From positions 1 through 49,100 of the forward strand of contig WLMU01000005.1 of the NCBI GenBank assembly GCA_009700115.1: 49,100 nt of DNA, read 5' to 3'. Positions 40,569 through 48,340 of the stretch are shown here, piece after piece (position 1 is the first letter of the stretch; each line of letters starts with the position of its first letter). The translations under genes were made by a program, and so were the position numbers. Under the pieces are notes generated by a model. It saw only the letters and a list, made by a program, of their open reading frames with translations. It did no database searches and was not told the DNA's origin. Source of the stretch: Actinomycetota bacterium (lineage in GTDB: Bacteria > Actinomycetota > Acidimicrobiia > Acidimicrobiales > Acidimicrobilacustridaceae).

Positions 40569-41879
40569 GTGGCCCATCGGGGGGATGGACCGCCCAAAAC
40601 AATGTCTGAGAACTCAACCACCACACTCGCTCCTTCGGAGCCGTCCCGTCGTTGGCTTGTTTCGCGACTTCGGGACCGGAGCGCCATTGATGGGCCACCA
40701 GCCAGCGAAGTACCAACGTGGATGGACAAATGGTGGACGCCGTTGGCAGTCTTCGCCTCTATCGGCGTCCTCGTCTGGACCGCGATTTGGTTTGGAAATA
40801 ACCACTTAGCCCATGATCCGTTCTTCCCGGTTCGACATGGAATAGGCGATGTTTGGTTTGGCGGCTTCGCCCGGTGGGATGCGGAGTGGTATCGGACGAT
40901 TGCCCGAGAGGGATACGTCTATTTCCCGGGAGTGCAGTCGTCGGTGGCGTTCTGGCCTACCTATCCCGTCGTGATCCGGCTTTTGAGTTGGGCATTTCCA
41001 ACGATCTACATCACTGGAACCGTGGTGACGGTTTTCAGCAGTGCAGTGGTTGTGGTCGTTCTGCGGAAGTGGGCCAAACTTTTTGTGTCACCTGCGGTTG
41101 CGTTTACCGCGGTGGCGCTTCTCTGTGTGTTTCCGTTCAGTTGGTATCTCTACGGCGTGGTGTATTCGGACGCACTGTTTATTGCGACGGCAATTGGCGC
41201 GTTCTATCTCGTCGAACGCGATCGGTACTTCTGGGCTGGTCTCGTTGGAATCTTGGCTACAGCCGGACGTCCCGCGGGCCTCGTCGTTGCGCTTGCGCTT
41301 GTGTTGCGCGTCGTTGAGCGCCGCAACCTTGCCAGCGGCGCGGTCGGAGTACGTCAATTGTTCGATCCCCGTGGACTTACGCGAGCTGACGCCCCGATCT
41401 TTCTTTCATGGCTTGGCGTTGGCGGTTGGTGCGCGTTTCTTTGGGTGAAGTTCGGCGACCCTTTGTTATTTGTCACCATTGAGGCCAGCGAAGGCTGGGA
41501 TCAGGGTGCTGGCCCATCAACCTGGCTGAAGTTCCGCCTTCTAGAAGAACTTCAGCACCATCCCTTTGCCTGGTCAACGATGAGCCACGTCGCACACGGA
41601 CTCGTAGTGATCGGGGCCCTTTTCCTTGTTCCTCGTGTGAAGCACCGCTTTGGTTGGGCCTACACCGTCTACGTACTTGGGCTCATTGCGTTGCCGTTGA
41701 TGGGCACGAAGGACTTCTTCGGCGGCGGTCGCTACCTGCTTGGAGCATTCCCGTGCGTCGTGGTGGCTGCAGAACTTCTCGTGGCCCGGCCCAAATTGCG
41801 AATGGTGATTCTGCCGCTCTCGCTCATGATGATGTTGGCCTTGGCTGTTGCATTTGGTCGCGGTTCGTACCTCTCCTGA
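40569..41879 (+). CDS. PIG-V-like membrane mannosyltransferase
   Basis: A 436-residue multi-spanning membrane protein with about nine hydrophobic helices after a cytoplasmic N-terminus of about 60 residues. The block FARWDAEWYRTIAREGY is the luminal-loop signature of PIG-V/GPI-mannosyltransferase-II-like proteins (R-W-D-x2-W-Y), whose bacterial members are predicted to use polyprenyl-phosphate-linked sugars. FPFSWYLYGVVYSDALF and ATAGRPAGLV support this. Likely role: extracytoplasmic mannosylation of lipids, glycans or proteins. GTG 40569 was chosen from the -10 position; ATG 40602 is the alternative. Confidence 0.83.
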   Translation: MAHRGDGPPKTMSENSTTTLAPSEPSRRWLVSRLRDRSAIDGPPASEVPTWMDKWWTPLAVFASIGVLVWTAIWFGNNHLAHDPFFPVRHGIGDVWFGGFARWDAEWYRTIAREGYVYFPGVQSSVAFWPTYPVVIRLLSWAFPTIYITGTVVTVFSSAVVVVVLRKWAKLFVSPAVAFTAVALLCVFPFSWYLYGVVYSDALFIATAIGAFYLVERDRYFWAGLVGILATAGRPAGLVVALALVLRVVERRNLASGAVGVRQLFDPRGLTRADAPIFLSWLGVGGWCAFLWVKFGDPLLFVTIEASEGWDQGAGPSTWLKFRLLEELQHHPFAWSTMSHVAHGLVVIGALFLVPRVKHRFGWAYTVYVLGLIALPLMGTKDFFGGGRYLLGAFPCVVVAAELLVARPKLRMVILPLSLMMMLALAVAFGRGSYLS

Positions 41880-41994
41880 CCAATGTCTGGCCTGATTCAT
41901 CAACTTTTGACTCAGCCGAGGGGTCAGGGGCTGGTACCGGTAACGTTTCATCTCGGTGCTGGGATCACCCGGCAGTTCTCCCGCAGAGGTTCTG

Positions 41995-42651
41995 ATGTCT
42001 GACAGCTCATTAAGCGCGACCGACGAGGCAATTGCAACGGGCGAGTTCGTTCTCACCGTTGCTCCCGATGCACTGGGCCGCGTTCTGGAAATTCGCGACA
42101 CCGAAGAAGACCCCGGCTCAATCTGCCTTCGGGTCGAGATCACGGGTTCCGCTGGGGTCGACTACACCTACGACCTTGGTTGGGCAACGATCTCCGAACT
42201 TGATCCTGAAGACGACCTCTCGGTTCAAGGTGGTTTGAGCGTGGTTGTTGCGGCGAACAGCGTCGACACCATGCGCGGAGCGGTACTTGATCTTCCTCGT
42301 TCGGAGAGCCAAGGCGGCTTTGTCATTAAAAATCCGAATCGGCCAGCTCCGGTGAATCCGCTTGAAGGCCGCGATATCGAACTGACCGGCGACATCCCCG
42401 ACAAGGTCACCCAACTTCTTGAAGAGGTCATCAACCCAGGGTTGGCCCAGCACGGCGGTTTCGCTGCGCTGGTCGGAGTGGATGACACAACTGTCTTCTT
42501 GACGATGGGTGGCGGCTGTCAGGGATGTGCCATGAGCGCGGCCACGTTGCGAGATGGCATTACTGCTTCGATTTACGAATCGATCCCCGAGGTGACCGAT
42601 GTTGTGGACGTCACCGACCACAACGCCGGAGACAATCCCTTCTATACCTGA
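41995..42651 (+). CDS. NfuA-like Fe-S carrier (degenerate A-type plus NifU domain)
   Basis: A 218-residue protein. The N-terminal half (about 15-115) resembles an IscA/HesB fold that has lost its cluster cysteines. The C-terminal half is a NifU domain with the cluster-binding C-x2-C in MGGGCQGCAMSAATL. This arrangement is that of NfuA, which carries 4Fe-4S clusters to apo-enzymes and protects them under stress. ATG at 41995 follows GCAGAGG. TTGACT (41907-41912) and TAACGT (41941-41946) lie upstream but 28 bases apart, so the promoter is uncertain. It is a single gene ahead of the crotonase block. Confidence 0.88.
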   Translation: MSDSSLSATDEAIATGEFVLTVAPDALGRVLEIRDTEEDPGSICLRVEITGSAGVDYTYDLGWATISELDPEDDLSVQGGLSVVVAANSVDTMRGAVLDLPRSESQGGFVIKNPNRPAPVNPLEGRDIELTGDIPDKVTQLLEEVINPGLAQHGGFAALVGVDDTTVFLTMGGGCQGCAMSAATLRDGITASIYESIPEVTDVVDVTDHNAGDNPFYT

Positions 42652-42710
42652 GTCGACCGTTCACCTCGAAGGTGCGTGATCCGGGCGATCGGAAAAATCA
42701 CCCGAACAGG

Positions 42711-42740
42711 TTGCTCAGCAGTGTTAAGTACCTCTAGGGT
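42711..42740 (+). promoter_or_regulatory. Candidate sigma-70 promoter TTGCTC-18-TAGGGT
   Basis: -35 TTGCTC (42711-42716) and -10 TAGGGT (42735-42740) with an 18-base spacer, upstream of the crotonase-DUF35-thiolase operon. Predicted leader is about 80 bases. Confidence 0.4.
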
Positions 42741-42747
42741 CGAGACA

Positions 42748-42796
42748 CCGATCGGGGGGCATCGGACTGCGGAGAACTCCGCGGGCTGGTCTCCGC
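42748..42796 (+). promoter_or_regulatory. Structured 5' leader with alternative pairings
   Basis: CCGAT/ATCGG (42748-42752, 42761-42765) forms one hairpin. GCGGAG (42769-42774) can pair with either of two CTCCGC copies (42777-42782 or 42791-42796), so two folds exclude each other, just ahead of the crotonase ribosome site. Confidence 0.3.
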
Positions 42797-42828
42797 CGAG
42801 CGCTTTCTGCCGCCGTGAGAGGAGGATC

Positions 42829-43632
42829 ATGCCTGACGCAATTATTGAGCGCGAAGGTCACGTGCTCGTCATGACAATGAATCGCCCAAAGCGTCTGAAT
42901 GCGCTCTCCGGTGCGATGTTGATGCGCATGTACGACGCAATGGTCGAGGCTGACGCCGACGATGGCGTTCGCGCCATCATCCTCACCGGCGCCGACGGCA
43001 ACTTCTCGTCCGGAGCTGACCTCAAAGCAATGGCTGGTGACGCCGGACCCGATGCCGACACTGAGATCGATACCGTCGCCCGACTTGCTGAAGATCCAAA
43101 TCTCATGTGGAAGTGCTTATTGCGCGACTACCAGCCCAAGAAACCGCTTATTGCTGCGGTAGAAGGCATTGCCTTTGCTGGTGGAACCGAACTGCTGCAA
43201 GGCACCGATATCCGCGTCGCGGGCAAGGGCGCGCGTTTCGCAGTGAGCGAAGTCAAGCGGTCGCTCTATCCGATGGCAGGTTCGGCGGTTCGTTTGCGCC
43301 GACAGATTCCTTACACAATTGCCGCTGAAGTACTTCTTGCTGGTCGTGAATTAACTGCCGACGAAGCTCTCCAGTACGGGCTCATCGGTCATGTTGTTCC
43401 CGATGGCCAGGCCTTAGCCAAGGCGAAAGAAATCGCAGCACAAATTGCCGACAACGGACCGATTGCGGTCGAAGCAGTGCTTCGCACCTTGCGTGAGACC
43501 GAAGGCATGACCGAGCGCGAAGCGCTCGACCATGAGTTCACCTACGGATGGCAGGTGTTTCAATCCGAAGACGCCAAGGAAGGTCCGAAAGCGTTCGCTG
43601 AAAAGCGCAAACCAGTTTTTAAACGACGTTGA
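42829..43632 (+). CDS. Enoyl-CoA hydratase (crotonase family)
   Basis: A 267-residue crotonase. Oxyanion regions NFSSGADLKAM and GIAFAGGTELLQGTDIRV; both catalytic glutamates of enoyl-CoA hydratase are in place (GGTELLQ and AVSEVKRSLYPMAG), so hydration of a trans-2-enoyl-CoA is likely. ATG 42829 has a strong GAGAGGAGGATC ribosome site; the frame extends to 42676 but that is leader. It starts the operon with the DUF35 protein (48-base gap) and the two lipid-transfer thiolases, consistent with a CoA-bound side-chain or branched-acid degradation pathway. Confidence 0.92.
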   Translation: MPDAIIEREGHVLVMTMNRPKRLNALSGAMLMRMYDAMVEADADDGVRAIILTGADGNFSSGADLKAMAGDAGPDADTEIDTVARLAEDPNLMWKCLLRDYQPKKPLIAAVEGIAFAGGTELLQGTDIRVAGKGARFAVSEVKRSLYPMAGSAVRLRRQIPYTIAAEVLLAGRELTADEALQYGLIGHVVPDGQALAKAKEIAAQIADNGPIAVEAVLRTLRETEGMTEREALDHEFTYGWQVFQSEDAKEGPKAFAEKRKPVFKRR

Positions 43633-43680
43633 TCATTCCGATCGATGTCTCGAGAGCCTGAACAACAGGAAAGGAAGAAG

Positions 43681-44703
43681 ATGGCTGACACTGTCCAAGA
43701 GTTTGTCTTCAACCTGACGTTCCCATTCACACGGACGTTGGGTTCGACGCTCAGTACGTTTAGTTCGGCGCTGGCACAGGGCCAGATCATTGGTGTGCGC
43801 ACCGGTGGTCGGGTCATTGCTCCGCCGCTCGAATACGACCCCGATAGCGCTGCTGATAGCGGCACCGATTGGGTTCGAGTTGGACCGAAAGGCACCGTGT
43901 CCACGTGGACGTGGGTTCCCGAACCGACCAACCTGCACCCCCTCGATCACGCCTTTGGTTTCGCGTTCATCACTCTTGATGGCGCCGATACCCCAATGCT
44001 TCATGTGGTCGATGCTGGTTCCGAGAGTGCCATGGCCGCAGGAATGCGCGTAGAAGCCTCGTTCAAAGCTCCGGCTGACTGTGTCGGACGAATCGACGAC
44101 ATCATCGCGTTCGTTCCTGCCGCGGATCCTTCGCCCAGCGAAGGTGCTGGCGAGCCGTTCGCAGCGCCTGAAGAAAATGACATCACGGAAATGGATGCTT
44201 ACTGCGACCTGACCTATGTCGATAACGCTTCGCCGACCACCACGATGTGGGCGAAGGCGCTGATGGAAGGCCGGATCATCGGTCAGAAGTGCCCGCAGTG
44301 TGAACGCACAATTGTCGGACCTCGCGGTATGTGCAGCGTGTGTGCAATTGAACTCGACGAATCACACGTGATCGATGTTCCTGATCGCGGTGTGGTTTCG
44401 AACTTCACCATCGTCACCCCGGTGCAGTACCACGGGCAGACCGAAACCGAGCCCTTTGTTCGTTGTTCGATTCTGCTTGATGGTGCGAACGCCGTGATCG
44501 CTCAGCAAGAGATTCTTGGAATCACTGCCTCCGAGGTACGAGTTGGCATGCATGTCGAATGTGTTTGGGCTCCAGCAAATGAGCGCAGTGTTCAAGATAT
44601 CGATAACCGCAGCCGCGGCAGCGGTGGTGACGCCATCATCGGTTGGCGCCTTACTGGTGAGCCGGACGAACCGGCCGAGAACTACCTGAATCGGATGATG
44701 TGA
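43681..44703 (+). CDS. Double OB-fold (DUF35) acyl-CoA-associated protein
   Basis: A 340-residue protein of two DUF35-like halves. Residues 1-165 look like an OB-fold half without zinc cysteines. Residues 170-340 begin with a rubredoxin-like zinc ribbon (Cys204, Cys207, Cys218, Cys221) and continue as an OB fold (DRGVVSNFTIVTPVQY). DUF35 subunits bind lipid-transfer thiolases; in steroid catabolism the ChsH2 DUF35 domain activates the Ltp2 aldolase. ATG 43681 follows AAGGAAGAAG. The next gene, a thiolase-fold protein, starts on the stop codon (TGATG), so the pair should be made together. Confidence 0.88.
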   Translation: MADTVQEFVFNLTFPFTRTLGSTLSTFSSALAQGQIIGVRTGGRVIAPPLEYDPDSAADSGTDWVRVGPKGTVSTWTWVPEPTNLHPLDHAFGFAFITLDGADTPMLHVVDAGSESAMAAGMRVEASFKAPADCVGRIDDIIAFVPAADPSPSEGAGEPFAAPEENDITEMDAYCDLTYVDNASPTTTMWAKALMEGRIIGQKCPQCERTIVGPRGMCSVCAIELDESHVIDVPDRGVVSNFTIVTPVQYHGQTETEPFVRCSILLDGANAVIAQQEILGITASEVRVGMHVECVWAPANERSVQDIDNRSRGSGGDAIIGWRLTGEPDEPAENYLNRMM

Positions 44704-45773
44704 TGGCACCTACAGAAAATGACATCGCGATCGTCGGGTTTGCGCAAACTTCTCCCGATCGACGTACCCAACTGACCGAAGCCGATCTCGTGCTTCACGC
44801 CACGCGTGCTGTGATTGCAGACACGGGGCTCGATAAGTCCGAAATCGGTTTCACCGTTTCCGGTTCTTGCGATTACCTGTCAGGTCAGGCGTTCTCGTTC
44901 GTGCAGAACACCGATGCCTACGGCATGGTTCCTGCCATTAACGAAAGCCATGTCGAGATGGACGGTGCGTGGGCACTCTATGAGGCCTACGTTCGACTCC
45001 TCCAGGGCGACATCGATGTCGCTATGGCTGTAGGTGTTGGCAAAAACTCGAACTCCGATCCGAGCACGCTGTACACGATCGAGTTCGATCCCTACTACCT
45101 GACTCCACTTGGCACCGATACCTGGTCACTCGCGGCGCTTCAGGCTCGTGCATTGCTTGATTCAGGCAAAGCCACCGAGCGTGACTTCGCTGATGTGGTC
45201 GTTCGAAATCGGGCGAATGCAAAGTCGAATCCGTATGCGCAGATCAAGGGCGATTATTCCGCCGATGAACTGCTTGCGGCTGACTATGTGCGCAATCCGT
45301 TACGTCGTCACGATTTACCGCCGACTACTGATCAAGCGGCAGCCATCATCCTTGCTCGCGGTAAGCGCGCATATGACTTCTGCGAACGTCCCGCTTGGAT
45401 CACCGGCATCGATCATCGCATCGAGGCTCACCTTCCGACCGTCCGCAAGGACATCACAACCTCAGTGTCGACACGCCTTGCGGCGCAAGGCGCTGGAGTC
45501 GGGAAGGGACCGATCGAGGTTGCTGAAGTCCATGCACCATTTAGTTTCCAAGAGCTCATCGTGGCCGAGTCGCTTGGTCTCGACGCGTCGACGGAAATCA
45601 ATCCTTCGGGTGGCGCACTTGCAACCCATGCGGTCATGGTTGCTGGCATTATCCGAATGGGTGAAGCCGCCAACCAGATCATCAAGAACGGCAAGAACCG
45701 AACGCTGGCTCATTCAACGTCCGGCCCTTGCCTTCAGCAGAATCTCGTATGCGTCATGGAAGGTGACCAATGA
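44703..45773 (+). CDS. Lipid-transfer protein / thiolase-fold acetyltransferase, first paralogue
   Basis: A 356-residue SCP2-thiolase-like protein. The N-terminal thiolase motif is IAIVGFAQTSPDRR and the C-terminal loop NPSGGALATHAVM is conserved. The place of the nucleophilic Cys reads NESHVEMDGAWAL, without Cys, so classical thiolysis is unlikely. Cys-less members such as Ltp2 are retro-aldolases that need a DUF35 partner, which is encoded immediately upstream. ATG 44703 shares its A with the upstream TGA; GTG 44700 is possible. Its stop overlaps the second paralogue (ATGA). Confidence 0.88.
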   Translation: MAPTENDIAIVGFAQTSPDRRTQLTEADLVLHATRAVIADTGLDKSEIGFTVSGSCDYLSGQAFSFVQNTDAYGMVPAINESHVEMDGAWALYEAYVRLLQGDIDVAMAVGVGKNSNSDPSTLYTIEFDPYYLTPLGTDTWSLAALQARALLDSGKATERDFADVVVRNRANAKSNPYAQIKGDYSADELLAADYVRNPLRRHDLPPTTDQAAAIILARGKRAYDFCERPAWITGIDHRIEAHLPTVRKDITTSVSTRLAAQGAGVGKGPIEVAEVHAPFSFQELIVAESLGLDASTEINPSGGALATHAVMVAGIIRMGEAANQIIKNGKNRTLAHSTSGPCLQQNLVCVMEGDQ

Positions 45774-46927
45774 GCCATCAACCTGTAGCCATCGTCGGTA
45801 TCGGTCAGACACATCACAAGCGCAAGCGCGCCGATGTTTCGATCGCCGGCCTCGTCCGTGAAGCCGCCCAGCGCGCGCTTGAAGACGCAAATATGGACTG
45901 GGGAGACATCGACGCCGTTGTCCTTGGTAAAGCCCCCGATTTGTTCGAGGGTGTCATGAAGCCCGAGATGTACCTCGCCGACGCGCTTGGCGCGGTGAAC
46001 AAGCCGATGTTCCGAGTGCACACTGCTGGTTCAGTGGGTGGCTCAACAGGCATCGTCGGTTCTCACCTCGTATCAAGCGGCCGACACAAGCGTGTTCTGT
46101 CGGTTGCCTTCGAAAAGCAGTCAGAGGGCAACGCTCAGTTCGCTCTCGGCGGCGGCAAGGGTGCATCGATCGGTGCTGGTGGCGCATTTGCTCCATTCAT
46201 TCGTGCCTACATCCGACGTTCAGGTGCTCCTGAAGACATCGGTTGGATGGTTGCGGTGAAGGATCGCCTCAACGGCGCCAAGAACCCCTATGCCCATCTC
46301 AAGTTGGCAGACATCACCATCGACAAGGTGAAGGAATCTCCGATGATGTGGGATCCACTCCACTTCCTCGAGTCCTGCCCGTCGTCGGACGGTGCTTGCG
46401 CCGTTGTGTTCACCGATGAAGACGGTGGCAAAGCTGCGTCAAAGCCTCCGGCATGGGTGCTTGCAACCGCGATGAAGTCCGAGCCGGGTTGGTACTCGGG
46501 TCGCGACGCTGTCAATCCGCAAGCTGCACATGCATGCGCACAAGAGATCTACAAGACCGTGGGCATTACCAACCCGCGTGAACAGATTGACTGCGCCGAG
46601 CTTTACGTGCCGTTCTCGTGGTACGAGCCGATGTGGCTTGAAGCTCACGAGATCGCTGCTCCTGGCGAAGGCTGGAAGATGACCCAATCGGGTGCAACTG
46701 CACTCGATGGCGACTTCCCCGTGAACATGTCTGGTGGCGTGCTTTCATCGAACCCGATTGGTGCTTCCGGTCTGTTGCGGTTCGCTGAAGCAGCACTGCA
46801 GGTCCGGGGACTTGCTGAAGATCATCAGGTTGGCGGCGCCAACCTGGCAATCGCTCAGGCCTATGGGGCGAACGCTCAGTTCTTCGCCATGTGGGCAGTT
46901 GGTTCCTCGCTTAACCCTCTGGGCTGA
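45770..46927 (+). CDS. Lipid-transfer protein / thiolase-fold acetyltransferase, second paralogue
   Basis: A 385-residue thiolase-fold protein. Motifs: PVAIVGIGQTHHKRKR at the N-terminus, HTAGSVGGSTGIVGSHLV where the active-site Cys block should be (no Cys), CAELYVPFSWYEPMW, and MSGGVLSSNPIGASGLLRF near the C-terminus. With the preceding paralogue it probably forms the alpha/beta pair typical of DUF35-linked lipid-transfer complexes. Substrate is perhaps a beta-hydroxy or beta-keto acyl-CoA with a ring or branched side chain. ATG 45770 overlaps the upstream stop (ATGA). A strong terminator follows. Confidence 0.88.
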   Translation: MSHQPVAIVGIGQTHHKRKRADVSIAGLVREAAQRALEDANMDWGDIDAVVLGKAPDLFEGVMKPEMYLADALGAVNKPMFRVHTAGSVGGSTGIVGSHLVSSGRHKRVLSVAFEKQSEGNAQFALGGGKGASIGAGGAFAPFIRAYIRRSGAPEDIGWMVAVKDRLNGAKNPYAHLKLADITIDKVKESPMMWDPLHFLESCPSSDGACAVVFTDEDGGKAASKPPAWVLATAMKSEPGWYSGRDAVNPQAAHACAQEIYKTVGITNPREQIDCAELYVPFSWYEPMWLEAHEIAAPGEGWKMTQSGATALDGDFPVNMSGGVLSSNPIGASGLLRFAEAALQVRGLAEDHQVGGANLAIAQAYGANAQFFAMWAVGSSLNPLG

Positions 46928-46947
46928 GTCGAGGTCATGACGTGTGT

Positions 46948-46976
46948 CGGAGGCGGCCCTGTGTGGGCCGCCTCCG
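46948..46976 (+). terminator. GC-rich hairpin terminator after the thiolase operon
   Basis: A perfect 12-bp stem (46948-46959 with 46965-46976) and TGTGT loop, 20 bases past the second thiolase stop; no U-tract. Confidence 0.75.
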
Positions 46977-47006
46977 TCGCGTAACTGTTCTTCGGAGGTG
47001 TGGCAG

Positions 47007-47843
47007 ATGCCTAAAGCATTGGTGCTAGGTGGCGGTGGTGTCGCGGGGATCGCATGGGAACTTGGTGTCCTTGACGCGCTCGCGACTACTGGGGTCGATC
47101 TGACCACGGCCGATCGGATCGTGGGTACCTCTGCGGGTTCCGCCGTCGGTGCTCAATTGCGTACCGGCGAATCGCTTGATTCGCTGTGTGCCCGACAACT
47201 TGTGCCGGCGGAACAAAGCGCCGAACTGCAGGTCGAAAGCAGCCTTGATTCACTGATCGAACAATTTGCTGCTTGTTTTGAAGGCGCACCGAATGCACTC
47301 GAGGTTCGCCGGAGATTGGGCGCAGTTGCATTAGGCGCCCCTACGGTCGAAGAAGCGGCTCGTATTGCAGTCATTGAGTCGCGACTTTCATCACACGAAT
47401 GGTCCGAACGCGAACTGCTGGTCACCGCGGTCGATGCCTTCACTGGTGAGTTCAGAGTCTTTGACAAGAATTCTGGCGTTTCACTCGTTTCAGCAGTGAC
47501 TGCGAGTTGCGCCGTTCCAGGAATTTGGCCTCCGGTCACTATCGGTGACACTCGATTCATTGATGGTGGCGTCAATAGTGGAAGTAACGCTGATCTTGCT
47601 GAAGGTTGCGAGGTTGTGGTGATCATTGCTCCGTTCGCTGGAGGATTTGGTCCAACAGTTGAGGTCGAGGCTGAAGCACTGCGATCTACGGGTGCAATCG
47701 TCGAAGTGATTGCTGCTGACGCCCAAGCAACCGAAGCATTCGGAACAAATGTTCTTGACCCGGCGACTCGTGTGCCTTCATTGCGCGAAGGTCGCCGTCA
47801 GGGTGCGCTGGAAGCTCTGCGAATTGCGAAGGTGTGGCAATGA
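47007..47843 (+). CDS. Patatin-like phospholipase
   Basis: A 278-residue patatin-domain lipase. The oxyanion Gly-rich loop is LGGGGVAGIAWELG, the nucleophile elbow GTSAGS holds Ser42, and the catalytic Asp is in FIDGGVNSGSNAD. It should hydrolyse acyl groups of phospholipids or CoA/wax esters on the cytoplasmic side; no signal peptide. ATG 47007 follows CGGAGGTG. The MarR gene overlaps its stop (ATGA), and a fatty-acid-activating enzyme follows, suggesting release and activation of acyl chains. Confidence 0.9.
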   Translation: MPKALVLGGGGVAGIAWELGVLDALATTGVDLTTADRIVGTSAGSAVGAQLRTGESLDSLCARQLVPAEQSAELQVESSLDSLIEQFAACFEGAPNALEVRRRLGAVALGAPTVEEAARIAVIESRLSSHEWSERELLVTAVDAFTGEFRVFDKNSGVSLVSAVTASCAVPGIWPPVTIGDTRFIDGGVNSGSNADLAEGCEVVVIIAPFAGGFGPTVEVEAEALRSTGAIVEVIAADAQATEAFGTNVLDPATRVPSLREGRRQGALEALRIAKVWQ

Positions 47844-48334
47844 GTCGTCGAGAGCCAAAGGAGATGGCAGAGGTGCTTCGTCGACTCAGGGACGAGATGG
47901 GCTCACTCCGGAGGATCACTGGCAGCCAACGCCTCGACCGATTGATTGCCGTGCGGTCCGGTGTCGCAATCGGAGTTGCAGCGGTTGCCGTTCTGGGCAA
48001 AGTCATCGATGACGGTCCTATGCGGATGAGTGATCTCGCTGATGCGGTGCGCACACATCCAGCGGCATTGACTCGTCAGGTTCAGGCGCTTGAAACCGAG
48101 GGGTATGTCGAGCGTTCCGCCGATCCCCATGACGGTCGAGCGTCTGTGGTCGCTGTAACGGCTGCAGGGCGTGTAGCTCATCGGCGTATTGAAGCGGCAA
48201 ATGATGAGTTAATGGCCGAACAACTCGATGGCTGGTCCGCCGAAGAACTTTCGGAATTGGTTGAACAACTTGATCGCCTCGTCGCAGATTTACGAGCCGT
48301 TCCAGCATCACGCCGTTCGAAGGCAGCGGGCTAA
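47840..48334 (+). CDS. MarR-family transcriptional regulator
   Basis: A 164-residue winged-helix protein. The core is MRMSDLADAVRTHPAALTRQ for the recognition helix, followed by the wing ERSADPHDGRASVVAVTAAG, the hallmark D-x-R-D/H-x-R-type wing of MarR. Flanking helices form the dimer interface. ATG 47840 overlaps the patatin stop (ATGA). It likely represses the operon it sits in and responds to an acyl or aromatic ligand; no operator could be picked out by eye. Confidence 0.92.
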   Translation: MSRREPKEMAEVLRRLRDEMGSLRRITGSQRLDRLIAVRSGVAIGVAAVAVLGKVIDDGPMRMSDLADAVRTHPAALTRQVQALETEGYVERSADPHDGRASVVAVTAAGRVAHRRIEAANDELMAEQLDGWSAEELSELVEQLDRLVADLRAVPASRRSKAAG

Positions 48335-48340
48335 CGCACG

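Noticed and set aside
42676-42828. 51-codon upstream extension of the crotonase
   Set aside because: A strong ribosome site and the family N-terminus place the start at 42829; the extension covers the promoter and leader.
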